Part shown: one piece after another, positions 36,218-45,632 of the stretch
Position numbering within the stretch: position 1 is the first letter of the stretch
Layout of the letters: every line of letters starts with the position of its first letter
Assembly: GCF_001421015.2 (NCBI RefSeq)
Contig: NZ_CP013023.1
Span: 2,721,501-2,785,500 of the forward strand
DNA from: Paenibacillus bovis
GTDB lineage: Bacteria; Bacillota; Bacilli; Paenibacillales; Paenibacillaceae
Direction: 5' to 3'
DNA length: 64,000 nt
Position numbers and translations under genes: made by a program
The notes under the pieces: generated by a model
Seen by the model: the letters and a program-made list of their open reading frames with translations, nothing else
Told to the model about the DNA's origin: nothing
The model's database searches: none

Positions 36218-36245
36218 TTTGTGATTAATCAGATAGAGGTATAAT
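36218..36245 (+). promoter_or_regulatory. Proximal odhA promoter
   Basis: A perfect TATAAT at 36240-36245 with a poor -35 (TTTGTG at 36218, spacer 16). It would start transcription about 55 bases before odhA. Confidence 0.45.
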
Positions 36246-36308
36246 TGAAAGTGTTGCAATTCCGTCACAAAAATATTCACAAAAAATTCAAGACGGAGGG
36301 AATCCTCG

Positions 36309-39191
36309 ATGACAATCGACGAATCGAACAGACCATCATTATGGCAATCCTATTACGGGCCCAATCTGGGGTACGTACAGGAGCAGTATGAAAAGTACAA
36401 ACAAGATCCTAATTCGGTTGATGAGGGATACCGTGCACTATTCGAACAACATGGGGAACCTGTAGCTCCTGCTGCGGCTTTGGGTCAGGCAGCAGACAAT
36501 GGTACTAGTACCCCCGGCAAAGTAGACACCAATTTACTAAAGAAAGCGGTTGCAGCGGAACGATTAGTTTGGAATATCCGTACATACGGACATTTGGCAG
36601 CAGATATCGACCCGCTCGGACTGAGTACTCCGTCAGATGTGCGTCTGCTTGATCCACAGGAGTATGGATTGGGACAACGTGATCTGGCTCAGCTTCCTGC
36701 ATCTCTCATCTGGGAAAATGCACCGGAAGAAGCTCGTGATGGATGGGAAGCCATTCAGATCCTCCGTCAAAAGTATACTGGTCCGATCGCTTACGAATTT
36801 TCTCATGTACATGATGAGAAAGAACGTAACTGGCTGAACCGCCAGGTAGAGACCAACTCTTCTTCGCAGGCACTGAGCAATGAAGAGAAGCTGGAGCTGC
36901 TGCATCGTCTTGTTGAAGTTGAGCAGTTTGAAGAGTTCCTGCACAAGACATTCGTAGGGCAGAAGCGTTTCTCGATCGAGGGTAACGATGCGCTCGTACC
37001 GATGCTGGATACGATAGTTCGTATTGCTGCACGCGGCGGAGCAAGACATGTATTGATGGGTATGGCTCACCGTGGCCGTCTGAATGTACTGGCACATGTA
37101 CTGAACAAGCCATACGGCAAAATTTTCTCCGAGTTCCAGCATTCTCCGAATAAAGACATGATGCCGTCGGAAGGTTCTATGGGCATTAATTTTGGCTGGA
37201 CCGGCGACGTAAAATATCATCTGGGTGCTCGTTATTCGATGACCGAAGAAGGACAGAGCTTTGAGACTCGTCTGACTCTGGCGAATAACCCGAGTCACCT
37301 GGAGTATGTGAATCCTGTTGTAGAAGGCTTCACACGCGCTGCACAGGATGACCGCAGTGAAAAAGGATACCCGCGTCAGGATAAAGACAAGGCGGCAGCA
37401 ATCATTATGCACGGCGATGCTGCATTTGCCGGTGAAGGCATCGTAGCGGAGACGCTGAACTTCAACCAGCTGCCTGGCTTCCAGAACGGCGGTACAATCC
37501 ATATTATCGTTAACAACCGTCTGGGCTTCACAACAGACAGCAAGGATTCCCGCTCCACCCATTACGCGAGTGATCTGGCCAAAGGCTATGAGATCCCGGT
37601 AGTGCATGTGAATGCGGATGATCCCGAGGCTTGTCTGCGTGCAGCAGAAATGGCGATGCAATATCGTAATCTGTTCAAAAAAGATTTCCTGATCGATCTG
37701 ATCGGTTATCGCAGATACGGACACAATGAAGCGGATGATCCGGAAACGACCCAACCGCTGATGTATGGCAAAGTCAAAAATCATACGCGCGTTGCATCCC
37801 TCTACGGCCAAAAACTGGCAGAGCGCGGAGTGGCAGACAGCCAGCAGTATGAAAAATATAAAAATGAAGTACAGGATAGCCTGAAAGCGATCTATGAAGA
37901 AGTGAAAAACGACGACAGCCAGCAAGCATTCGGACCAATCAATCCTGCCGGCGAAGGCGCTGCCAAAGCATCTACCCAGACAGCGGTACCGGCTGACCTT
38001 CTCATGAAGATCAACCAGGGTCTGCTGACATGGCCGGAGAACTTCAGTGTGTATCCGAAGCTGCAGCGTATTCTAGAGCGTCGTACCAACGCACTTGCTC
38101 CGGATGGCAAAGTGGACTGGGGACATGCCGAGACACTGGCATTTGCGACCATTCTCGCCGAAGGCAAGCCAATTCGCATTACCGGACAGGATGCTGAACG
38201 TGCGACATTCGCTCATCGTAACCTGGTACTGCATGATGCCAAAACAGGCGAAGAATTCTGTCCGCTGCATCGTCTGCCGGAAGCCAAAGCTTCCTTTGCC
38301 GTGCATAACAGTCCATTGTCCGAAGCGGCCGTTATCGGCTTTGAATATGGATACAATGTACATGCACCGGAGACACTGGTAATCTGGGAAGCCCAGTACG
38401 GTGACTTCGTCAATGCCGGACAGGTACTGATCGACCAATTTATCTCTGCCGGACGCAGTAAATGGACACAAAAGTCCAGTCTGATGATGCTGCTGCCGCA
38501 CGGTTATGAAGGTATGGGACCGGAGCACTCCAGTGCACGTCCGGAGCGTTTCCTGCAGCTGGCAGGTGAAAACAACTTCACTGTAGCCAATCTGACATCC
38601 GCTTCGCAGTATTTCCACCTGCTGCGTCGTCAGGCACTTAGCACAGAGACCGAAGAAGCTCGTCCGCTCGTTGTGATGGCACCGAAGAGTTTGATTCGTA
38701 ACCCTCGTGTAGCTTCTGCAGCGACAGAACTGAGCGAAGGAAGCTTCAAGCTGATTGTTGAACAACAGGGTCTCGGCGACAAAAAAGAAGCAGTAGAGCG
38801 TGTTATTCTGTGTACGGGTAAAGTAGCAGTCGATCTGGAAGAAGCACTGGACAAAGAGAAGGATACCGACTTTTCCTGGCTGCATATTATCCGTGTCGAG
38901 CAGCTGTATCCATTCCCGAAAGAAGAAATTTCCAAGATCCTATCCGGTTTTACCAACCTGCAGGAAGTTATCTGGGTACAGGAAGAACCGAAAAATATGG
39001 GTTACTGGACATATATGGACTCCAGACTTCGTGAAGTGGCACCAGCAGGCAGTAATGTAAGCTATATCGGACGTCCGGAGCGTTCCAGCCCGGCAAGTGG
39101 TTATCAGCATGTTCACGCTATCGAACAACAGCGCATACTAACATCAGCACTCAAACCAAATTCGTTGAAAAACATATCCCTGGGGAGGTAA
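36309..39191 (+). CDS. odhA: 2-oxoglutarate dehydrogenase E1 component
   Basis: A 960-residue thiamine-diphosphate-dependent decarboxylase, the normal length. The N-terminus has SLWQSYYGPNLGYVQEQYEKYKQDP, the helical E2-contact segment. Key motifs are GMAHRGRLNVLAHVLNKP, SHLEYVNPVVEGFTRA, the ThDP/Mg site HGDAAFAGEGIVAETLN, VNNRLGFTT, and the C-terminal transketolase-like half with LPHGYEGMGPEHSSARPERFLQ. It catalyses the first step of the TCA-cycle 2-oxoglutarate dehydrogenase complex in the cytosol. GGAGGG lies seven or so bases before ATG. odhB follows six bases later; the E3 gene (lipoamide dehydrogenase) is elsewhere. Confidence 0.96.
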   Translation: MTIDESNRPSLWQSYYGPNLGYVQEQYEKYKQDPNSVDEGYRALFEQHGEPVAPAAALGQAADNGTSTPGKVDTNLLKKAVAAERLVWNIRTYGHLAADIDPLGLSTPSDVRLLDPQEYGLGQRDLAQLPASLIWENAPEEARDGWEAIQILRQKYTGPIAYEFSHVHDEKERNWLNRQVETNSSSQALSNEEKLELLHRLVEVEQFEEFLHKTFVGQKRFSIEGNDALVPMLDTIVRIAARGGARHVLMGMAHRGRLNVLAHVLNKPYGKIFSEFQHSPNKDMMPSEGSMGINFGWTGDVKYHLGARYSMTEEGQSFETRLTLANNPSHLEYVNPVVEGFTRAAQDDRSEKGYPRQDKDKAAAIIMHGDAAFAGEGIVAETLNFNQLPGFQNGGTIHIIVNNRLGFTTDSKDSRSTHYASDLAKGYEIPVVHVNADDPEACLRAAEMAMQYRNLFKKDFLIDLIGYRRYGHNEADDPETTQPLMYGKVKNHTRVASLYGQKLAERGVADSQQYEKYKNEVQDSLKAIYEEVKNDDSQQAFGPINPAGEGAAKASTQTAVPADLLMKINQGLLTWPENFSVYPKLQRILERRTNALAPDGKVDWGHAETLAFATILAEGKPIRITGQDAERATFAHRNLVLHDAKTGEEFCPLHRLPEAKASFAVHNSPLSEAAVIGFEYGYNVHAPETLVIWEAQYGDFVNAGQVLIDQFISAGRSKWTQKSSLMMLLPHGYEGMGPEHSSARPERFLQLAGENNFTVANLTSASQYFHLLRRQALSTETEEARPLVVMAPKSLIRNPRVASAATELSEGSFKLIVEQQGLGDKKEAVERVILCTGKVAVDLEEALDKEKDTDFSWLHIIRVEQLYPFPKEEISKILSGFTNLQEVIWVQEEPKNMGYWTYMDSRLREVAPAGSNVSYIGRPERSSPASGYQHVHAIEQQRILTSALKPNSLKNISLGR

Positions 39192-39197
39192 CCAGCT

Positions 39198-40502
39198 GTG
39201 AGCGAAATTAAAGTACCTGAAATGGGCGAGTCTATTACCGAAGGAACCGTATCGAAATGGGTAGTCAAAGAAGGAGATACTGTTAGTCAGGGTGATGTTC
39301 TGCTGGAACTGGAAACCGATAAGGTCAATCTGGAAATCAGTGCCGAAGAAGATGGAGTCATCGAATCCATCACCAAACAGGAAGGCGAGACTGTTCAGGT
39401 CGGTGAATCTGTTGGTGTTATCAGCGCAGGCGGTGCCAAAGTACAGCCAAGCGCAGAAGCAGCTCCAGAAGCGCCAGCAGCCCAGGAGACGGCTCCATCG
39501 TCCCAGCCTGCACAGGCAAATGAACAGGCACGTGAATCCAAAACAGATCTGGCTGCTGCTGTAGCAGCGAGCAAGCCTGACAACGGAGATACTATCGCTA
39601 CACCGGCTGCCCGCAAGCTGGCTCGTGAGCGCGGTATCGATCTGAATAGTGTACAAGGCAACGATCCGATGGGTCGTGTGAAGCATGACGACGTGCGCAA
39701 GCACGAAGACAAGCCGACTAACCTGGGTGCTGCACCGACCAAAACAAGTGGTTCCTCTGCACCGGCTTCCAAATCGTCTGCACCGGAAAGCAATCCATTA
39801 AAACCGGCTGATCGTGTACCGATGTCCCGTCGTCGTCGCACGATTGCGAACCGTCTGGTAGAAGCGCAGCACAATGCAGCGATGCTGACTACATTCAACG
39901 AAGTGGATATGACAGCGATCCTGGACGTGCGCAAACGCCGCAAAGACAAATTCAAAGAGAAGCATGATGTAGGTCTCGGCTTTATGTCCTTCTTTACCAA
40001 AGCGGTTGTCGGCGCGCTCAAAGCATATCCGATGGTTAATGCAGAGATCGATGGCGATGACGTAATCATGAAGCATTACTATGATATCGGTATTGCCGTA
40101 TCTGCCAAAGAAGGTCTGGTTGTACCGGTCGTACGTGATGCAGATCGTCTGGGCTTTGCCGGTATTGAGAAAGAAATCGCCAGCCTCGCTTCCAAAGCAC
40201 GCAGCAATACGCTGTCTCTGGCTGAGCTGCAAGGTGGTACGTTTACGATCACCAATGGTGGTGTATTCGGCTCCCTGCTGTCTACGCCGATTCTCAACGC
40301 ACCACAGGTAGGTATCCTGGGTATGCACAAAATCCAGCTGCGTCCAGTCGCTATTGATGCAGAGCGTATGGAAAACCGCCCAATGATGTATATCGCGCTT
40401 TCCTACGATCATCGTATTATCGACGGTAGCGAAGCAGTTAGCTTCCTGGTAAAAGTCAAAGAACTGCTGGAAGATCCGGAAACGCTGCTGATCGAAGGCT
40501 AA
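39198..40502 (+). CDS. odhB: 2-oxoglutarate dehydrogenase E2, dihydrolipoyllysine-residue succinyltransferase
   Basis: A 434-residue acyltransferase with one lipoyl domain (lipoyl Lys in ETDKVNLE near residue 42), an Ala/Pro/Ser-rich linker, a peripheral-subunit-binding domain ([20 protein letters not shown]...GRVKHDDV), a second linker, and the catalytic domain ending with [16 protein letters not shown], where His and Asp are catalytic. It transfers succinyl groups to CoA. The start is GTG 39198, with GGGGAGG seven to nine bases upstream at the end of odhA, giving tight coupling. A terminator at 40539 ends the operon. Confidence 0.96.
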   Translation: MSEIKVPEMGESITEGTVSKWVVKEGDTVSQGDVLLELETDKVNLEISAEEDGVIESITKQEGETVQVGESVGVISAGGAKVQPSAEAAPEAPAAQETAPSSQPAQANEQARESKTDLAAAVAASKPDNGDTIATPAARKLARERGIDLNSVQGNDPMGRVKHDDVRKHEDKPTNLGAAPTKTSGSSAPASKSSAPESNPLKPADRVPMSRRRRTIANRLVEAQHNAAMLTTFNEVDMTAILDVRKRRKDKFKEKHDVGLGFMSFFTKAVVGALKAYPMVNAEIDGDDVIMKHYYDIGIAVSAKEGLVVPVVRDADRLGFAGIEKEIASLASKARSNTLSLAELQGGTFTITNGGVFGSLLSTPILNAPQVGILGMHKIQLRPVAIDAERMENRPMMYIALSYDHRIIDGSEAVSFLVKVKELLEDPETLLIEG

Positions 40503-40538
40503 TTCCTGCGATCCAATTTATTTCAAATCATAAATTAG

Positions 40539-40575
40539 AGAGTCCTGCTAACACAGTAGGGCTCTTTATTTTTTC
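40539..40575 (+). terminator. Intrinsic terminator of odhAB
   Basis: AGAGTCCTGCT pairs with AGTAGGGCTCT (with G-U pairs), then TTATTTTTT. Confidence 0.8.
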
Positions 40576-40666
40576 GGATTGCGGAAAGAAACTACCTATA
40601 CAATCACTCATATCCAAAATAAATCAAAGACATAAAGCAAAAGAAGTATATCGAGAAAAGTAAATG

Positions 40667-40696
40667 GAAAGAAGTGAATTGAAAAGAAGTCAATTG
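40667..40696 (+). repeat. Two-copy 15-bp direct repeat
   Basis: GAAAGAAGTGAATTG and AAAAGAAGTCAATTG are adjacent, differing at two positions. They lie in the non-coding gap between the odhB terminator and the BCCT gene terminator. Confidence 0.5.
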
Positions 40697-40706
40697 AAAT
40701 AAATAA

Positions 40707-40736
40707 AGCAAAAAAGCACCCATAAAAGGGTGCTTT
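40707..40736 (-). terminator. Intrinsic terminator of the BCCT transporter gene
   Basis: On the minus strand AAAGCACCC pairs with GGGTGCTTT around TTTTATG-type loop, followed by a T-run (A-run on the plus strand at 40710). Confidence 0.82.
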
Positions 40737-40786
40737 ATATATCTTCAAGCGAGAGTCGAACAAAATCAGGCTGTTAATCTAATCGA

Positions 40787-42319
40787 TTATTTTTCATTCT
40801 TTGTATCACGGGTAGAAGGCTGGTTACGTTTGGTACGGGATAGCTCTCTAGCATCATTATTTAATACTTTTAACAAGCTTACTGCCATTAGTATAATCAC
40901 CAGAGAGAAGGGAAGCGCAGCGATGATCATAGTGTTTTGCAAACCTTGCAGACCGCCGGAATAGAGCAGTACCAGAGCAATAGCAGTAAGCAGCAGTCCC
41001 CATATTATTTTTAAAGTATTATTGGGATTTTGCGAACCGTTGGTTGTCATCATCGCAAGTACAAATGTACCTGAATCTGCTGATGTGATAAAGAAGATGG
41101 CAATCAGGCCGATCGCTACTACCGAAATAATGGTGCTCCAAGGGAACGTGGACAACATTCCAAACAAGGATTCCTGAGTAGCCAGTGCTGATATGATCTT
41201 GGTACCACTGCGCTCGATCGCAATAGCCGAGCCACCAAAAACAGAGAACCACAAGAAACTGATTAGAGACGGTGCCAGCAATACATAAGTGACAAATTCA
41301 CGGATCGTACGTCCTTTGGATACACGGGCAATAAATATGCCTACAAACGGAGACCAGGCAATCCACCATGCCCAGTAGAAGATCGTCCATACATTAATCC
41401 AATGCCGGTTTTCCGAATTCAATGGAGCCAGGCGGAAACTCATATTCACAAAGTTTTGCAGATATTTCCCCAATGTATCGGTAAATAGATTAAGCGTGAA
41501 TAAAGTAGGGCCAAAAATAAATACAATTAAAAATACAACAGCGGCAAGCAGCATATTGGCGTTACTGAGAATTTTGATTCCTTTATCAAGTCCACTTAAC
41601 GCGGATAGCATAAATAGTACAGTCACCGCCAGAATAATAATAAATTGACTCACGATAGTCGAAGGAATGCCGAATAGATACGACAATCCTCCATTAATCT
41701 GTACAGCGCCAAAACCGAGAGAGGTAGCGACACCCATGACGGTTGCCAGCACAGCTACAACATCAATCGCTTTGCCAACGGCGCCTGATGCATGACGACC
41801 AAGAACCGGCTTCAGTGTAGAGCTGATCAGCCCGGTTTCTCCGCGGCGGAACATAAAATAGGCGAGGCTCAAACCTACCAGACCATACACTGCCCACGCA
41901 TGAATACCCCAGTGGAAAAAGGTATACTGCATGGCATCACGCACAGCCTGATCGCTGCCAGTTTCGCCAGTTGGGGAACTGATAGCAAAATGACTAATCG
42001 GCTCGGCCGTACCGTAAAATACCAATCCGATCCCTACGCCAGCACTGAATAGCATAGCTACCCAGGTTGGTCGGGAAAACTCAGGCTTGTCATCCGGCTT
42101 GCCCAGTTTGATTTTGCCTGCGGGACTAACCAGCAGATACAAACAGATAGCCACGAAGCCGGTCACAATAATCAGGTAATACCATCCGAATGTATCGGTG
42201 ATAAATGATTCGGTACTACTGGTAACACTCTCAAAGGCCTTGGGAGCAATCACCCCTACCAAAACCAGCAGCAGCAGAATAGCCGCTGATATATAAAATA
42301 CGCTCGATGCTTTTTTCAT
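40787..42319 (-). CDS. BCCT family transporter (OpuD-like glycine betaine/choline uptake)
   Basis: A 510-residue, twelve-helix membrane protein. The BCCT signature on helix 8 reads FYWAWWIAWSPFVGIFIARVSKGRTIREF, and helix 3 carries FSAGVGIGLVFYGTAEPISHF. It imports betaine-type osmolytes with sodium. The C-terminal tail is short and charged (RTKRNQPSTRDTKNEK), as in OpuD. The annotated ATG 42319 is unusual: the ribosome binding site TAGGAG fits a three-codon mini-ORF (ATG AAT TTA TGA) whose stop overlaps the ATG, so translation may depend on reinitiation. Confidence 0.87.
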   Translation of the reverse strand: MKKASSVFYISAAILLLLVLVGVIAPKAFESVTSSTESFITDTFGWYYLIIVTGFVAICLYLLVSPAGKIKLGKPDDKPEFSRPTWVAMLFSAGVGIGLVFYGTAEPISHFAISSPTGETGSDQAVRDAMQYTFFHWGIHAWAVYGLVGLSLAYFMFRRGETGLISSTLKPVLGRHASGAVGKAIDVVAVLATVMGVATSLGFGAVQINGGLSYLFGIPSTIVSQFIIILAVTVLFMLSALSGLDKGIKILSNANMLLAAVVFLIVFIFGPTLFTLNLFTDTLGKYLQNFVNMSFRLAPLNSENRHWINVWTIFYWAWWIAWSPFVGIFIARVSKGRTIREFVTYVLLAPSLISFLWFSVFGGSAIAIERSGTKIISALATQESLFGMLSTFPWSTIISVVAIGLIAIFFITSADSGTFVLAMMTTNGSQNPNNTLKIIWGLLLTAIALVLLYSGGLQGLQNTMIIAALPFSLVIILMAVSLLKVLNNDARELSRTKRNQPSTRDTKNEK

Positions 42320-42454
42320 AAATTCATTAACAACTCCTATCTTTGATATACTCGCACAAGAGATTGATAGCTACGAGTGGGGATCAAGTAAAATCAATTT
42401 AAAATTATACCTCTTTACATTGACATATGAAATGTTCTGCAAAGAAATTATGTA

Positions 42455-42595
42455 TTAACTATTCTTATCTTGAAGCAGTAAATCGAGCTTATGTAGAATT
42501 GCATCTTCTTTTTTTAATTGACGGCGTAGATTGATATCAATGCCTATAACGCTAATACACATTATTAGCAGAATTAGAGCAATAAAAAATATCAT
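42455..42595 (-). CDS. Small single-span membrane protein (46 aa)
   Basis: A short frame with no annotated relative recalled. ATG 42595 lies nine bases after AAAGGA; ATG 42604 three codons earlier abuts that site. It begins MIFFIALILLIMCISVIGI, a clear membrane helix, followed by a charged amphipathic tail (NLRRQLKKEDAILHKLDLLL) likely to form a short coiled coil in the cytosol. It lies 136 bases upstream of the BCCT gene on the same strand. Its design resembles the small protein at 43465. Confidence 0.6.
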   Translation of the reverse strand: MIFFIALILLIMCISVIGIDINLRRQLKKEDAILHKLDLLLQDKNS

Positions 42596-42836
42596 TATTT
42601 TCATTCCTTTCTGTCTCGCTTGAATTGGTCAATAGATACAGAACAGAATAAACTCCTGTCGTATACCCTGCTGAATCTGAAACTAATCTTCTAAATAATC
42701 TACCCACGATTGCAGACAAATTAAACAAACAAAAGTAAATAATAAGTAATATAGCGACATATCATTGTTATTTCGTTAAAGCGAAGAAAACAGGTATAAT
42801 GTAAATAAAAGTATATTATTCGAGGAGGAGTACATA

Positions 42837-43382
42837 GTGATCATTGAAGAACGTGCTTATCATATCAAAGGACTGGATTATAGTATTCGCTCTGCAAAAC
42901 CTGAAGACGCTACCACTCTGTCAGAAGTACGACTTCAGATCGATGGTGAGACCGAGAATCTGGATCGCAGAAGAGGGGAAGCTTTTCTGGAGCCGGCAGA
43001 ATTTGAACAGCTGATCCGCAGTGACTCCGAGAAGGATACCAACCTTTTTTTGGTAGCGGAGACGGCCAATCAGATCGTAGGTTTCTCCAGATGCGAAGGC
43101 AGTCCGCTGAGCCGACTGGCACATAAGGTAGAGTTTGGCGTAGGTGTGCTGCGGGATTATTGGGGACATGGCATCGGCAAGCACCTGCTCGAACAATCTA
43201 TAGCCTGGTCGGATGCGACAGGCATCCAAAAGATGACACTAAATGTATTGGAGACCAATGTCAATGCCATTGAGCTGTATAAAAAGGCAGGATTTGAAAT
43301 TGAAGGTGTGCTAAAACGCGATCGCCTGCTGGCAGATGGGAATTATTATAATACCATAGTCATGGGCAGATTCAGAGTGTGA
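42837..43382 (+). CDS. GNAT-family N-acetyltransferase
   Basis: A 181-residue acetyltransferase. N-terminal DYSIRSAKPEDATTLSEVR, the acetyl-CoA site GVLRDYWGHGIGKHLLEQSI, and the C-terminal NVLETNVNAIELYKKAGFEIEGVLKRDRLLADGNYYNTIVMGRF are standard for the GNAT group related to YhhY/SpeG-like enzymes. Substrate not deducible. The start is GTG 42837 with GGAGGAG six bases upstream. TATAAT at 42795-42800 may be its -10 element. It stands divergently from the small membrane protein gene. Confidence 0.85.
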   Translation: MIIEERAYHIKGLDYSIRSAKPEDATTLSEVRLQIDGETENLDRRRGEAFLEPAEFEQLIRSDSEKDTNLFLVAETANQIVGFSRCEGSPLSRLAHKVEFGVGVLRDYWGHGIGKHLLEQSIAWSDATGIQKMTLNVLETNVNAIELYKKAGFEIEGVLKRDRLLADGNYYNTIVMGRFRV

Positions 43383-43464
43383 TTAATTCTCACCTTATGA
43401 TATTTGACTATATAATAGTATACATTCTGAAGCTTGTATCACAATGTTTGGGAGTGTGCTGGAG

Positions 43465-43617
43465 ATGTGGGTATCCACGATGGTAATGTGCGCTATATTG
43501 GTTTTGCTGCTTATTGGTACAGTAGTACTCTGTATTCATGTATATCGGAGTAAACAGCATTACAAAGAAATGGAAACCGCCATTTACCGGCTAATCGAGA
43601 TTACAAAACAGAAATAA
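43465..43617 (+). CDS. Small single-span membrane protein (50 aa)
   Basis: A 50-residue frame with one strong membrane helix (MVMCAILVLLLIGTVVLCIHVY) and a charged helical tail (RSKQHYKEMETAIYRLIEI). GGGAG lies about ten bases before ATG 43465. The shape (one helix plus a short amphipathic helix) matches the small protein at 42455. A terminator follows at once at 43629, supporting a real transcript end. Function unknown. Confidence 0.6.
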   Translation: MWVSTMVMCAILVLLLIGTVVLCIHVYRSKQHYKEMETAIYRLIEITKQK

Positions 43618-43628
43618 ATATACACCGG

Positions 43629-43666
43629 GCCAACCGTCGTCTAACAGTAAATGCGGTTGGCTTTTT
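43629..43666 (+). terminator. Intrinsic terminator
   Basis: GCCAACCG pairs perfectly with CGGTTGGC (17-base loop), followed by TTTTT. The next 270 bases, to 43938, contain no gene I can support. Confidence 0.8.
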
Positions 43667-43938
43667 GCTGCATATATCGATAGTTACGTATCCAAGCAAG
43701 ACAGCAAGGAAGATTAAGTATTGAAAAGGATGGGTATATTGAATTTACAGAAGTACAACATAAAGATACAGAAACGGATAATCATCCGACGTACAGAACA
43801 GAAGAGTCATGGACCAGTTGCAAAAGAAGAGCTTGTTCATGAACGGACATGATCGGCATACAGACAGCTTTATATGTTGCAGCTGCATAGCCAGACTCCT
43901 TCTACATAGCGTACGGGAAATAAAAAGGAGTGGGTACT

Positions 43939-45369
43939 ATGCAACAAGAGAATAACGATGCCGCGAGTCAAAAGGCATTTTTGCGCAAGATTGTTCTTAT
44001 TTCTACATTGGGTGGATTGTTATTCGGTTATGATACTGGAGTAATCAATGGTGCATTGCCATTTATGTCTGCACCTGATCAATTGAACCTGACATCTTTT
44101 ACACAAGGTTTGGTTACCAGTTCATTGCTGCTTGGTGCAGCCTTTGGTGCTGTGCTGGGTGGGCGATTGTCCGATGCGATTGGACGCCGCCGGAGTATTA
44201 AATATCTGGCAGTATTATTTTTCTTTGCTACGATTGGTTCTGCATTATCCCCAAGTGTACCGGTTATGGTCGCGTGTCGTTTTATTCTGGGGCTCGCTGT
44301 CGGCGGCGCTTCGGTTACTGTTCCTTCCTACCTGGCCGAGATTTCACCAGCCAATCAGCGCGGCGGTATTGTTACCCGCAATGAGTTGATGATTGTCAGC
44401 GGTCAGCTGCTTGCCTTTATCTTTAATGCTATTTTGGGTACGACGATGGGTGATAACACGCATATCTGGCGCTATATGTTATCTATCGCTTCAATTCCTG
44501 CCATTTTCCTGTTTATCGGTATGTTCCGTGTACCGGAAAGTCCACGCTGGCTCGTTACACAGGATGAGAACAAGCGTGCATTCCGTATTCTGAAAAGAAT
44601 GCGCAGCGAAAAACAGGCGATTCGCGAGATCAAGGAGATTACGGCTAATACCGAAGTCGAAGAAGACACGGAAAGAGCCAGCTTCAAGGATATGGCAACG
44701 CCATGGATTCGCCGTATTGTACTGATCGGTATCGGTATCGGTGTAGTCCAGCAGATTACCGGGGTAAATTCGATCATGTACTATGGTACCGAGATTCTCA
44801 AGCAGTCCGGTTTTGGTACAAATGCAGCTCTGATTGGTAATATCGCGAATGGTGTGATTTCTGTAGCGGCTACCTTCTTTGGAATGTGGATAGTCGGTAA
44901 AGTAGGACGTCGTCCGATGCTGATCACCGGTCTTATCGGTACGACCAGTGCACTGCTGCTGATTGCGATTCTCTCCAATGTGCTAACAGGTACAGCTGCT
45001 CTGCCTTATGTTATTCTGGGGCTGACCGTTACCTTCCTGGCATTCCAGCAAGGTGCAGTATCCCCGGTTACCTGGCTGATGCTGTCCGAAGTGTTCCCGC
45101 TGAAATTACGCGGATTCGGTATGGGTGTAAGTGTATTTTGCAGCTGGATGGTTAACTTTGCGGTCGGACTGCTGTTCCCGGTATTGTCCGGAGCGTTTGG
45201 ATTATCAGCTACTTTCTACATTTTCGTAGCACTGGGCATTTTGGCTATCACATTTGCTGCCAAATTCCTGCCGGAAACTCGCGGTCTTACGCTGGAGCAA
45301 GTAGAAGAGAAGATTCGCAGTTTTGGCAAAAAGCGCGTAAAAGCAACGCCGGGTGCCGCTGTTAAATAA
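43939..45369 (+). CDS. Sugar porter family MFS transporter (IolT/AraE/CsbC-like)
   Basis: A 476-residue, twelve-helix transporter. Sugar-porter signatures are [15 protein letters not shown] on helix 1, [16 protein letters not shown] between helices 2 and 3, [15 protein letters not shown] after helix 4, the R-x-PESPRWL motif (FRVPESPRW), [17 protein letters not shown] on helix 7, and [15 protein letters not shown] at the C-terminus. It probably imports a pentose or inositol by proton symport. ATG 43939 lies eight bases after AAAGGAG; the GTG at 43930 overlaps that site. It is followed by an aldo/keto reductase gene of IolS type, which favours an inositol-like substrate, but this is weak evidence. 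Confidence 0.87.
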   Translation: MQQENNDAASQKAFLRKIVLISTLGGLLFGYDTGVINGALPFMSAPDQLNLTSFTQGLVTSSLLLGAAFGAVLGGRLSDAIGRRRSIKYLAVLFFFATIGSALSPSVPVMVACRFILGLAVGGASVTVPSYLAEISPANQRGGIVTRNELMIVSGQLLAFIFNAILGTTMGDNTHIWRYMLSIASIPAIFLFIGMFRVPESPRWLVTQDENKRAFRILKRMRSEKQAIREIKEITANTEVEEDTERASFKDMATPWIRRIVLIGIGIGVVQQITGVNSIMYYGTEILKQSGFGTNAALIGNIANGVISVAATFFGMWIVGKVGRRPMLITGLIGTTSALLLIAILSNVLTGTAALPYVILGLTVTFLAFQQGAVSPVTWLMLSEVFPLKLRGFGMGVSVFCSWMVNFAVGLLFPVLSGAFGLSATFYIFVALGILAITFAAKFLPETRGLTLEQVEEKIRSFGKKRVKATPGAAVK

Positions 45370-45404
45370 TATCATCTCTATCTGCACCAGTGCAGAATAT
45401 ATAG

Positions 45405-45450
45405 AAGCAAAAGAGACTCTGCCTATGCTGCGGAGTCTCTTTTGCTTGGG
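45405..45450. terminator. Intrinsic terminator
   Basis: AAGCAAAAGAGACTC pairs almost fully with GAGTCTCTTTTGCTT. The T-run is interrupted (TTTTG), so efficiency is uncertain. Confidence 0.75.
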
Positions 45451-45632
45451 TACAGCCACGATTAAACAAAAAGTAAGAAGGGTATACACAATATAGGCTT
45501 CTACCAAGTAAATCGAAGTTTGCAGCAGTTTGCCAAGCCGGCCTATGCCGTTACCGCTACATAGGCATCAGTGCAGCAAATGACGATGTGGATAGAAGCA
45601 AGCCTGGAATCACGAAAGGAGCAGATCAACAG

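Noticed and set aside
36633..37925. 430-codon minus-strand frame opposite odhA
   Set aside because: Antisense shadow of a highly conserved coding sequence; composition is not protein-like.
43720..43852. Short frame MGILNLQKYNIKIQ before the sugar transporter
   Set aside because: The AAAAGG directly abuts the ATG, composition is Lys/Gln-rich, and nothing supports translation.
45541..45566. GCCTATG ... CATAGGC inverted repeat upstream of the aldo/keto reductase
   Set aside because: Only seven pairs with a 12-base loop and no T-run; too weak to call.
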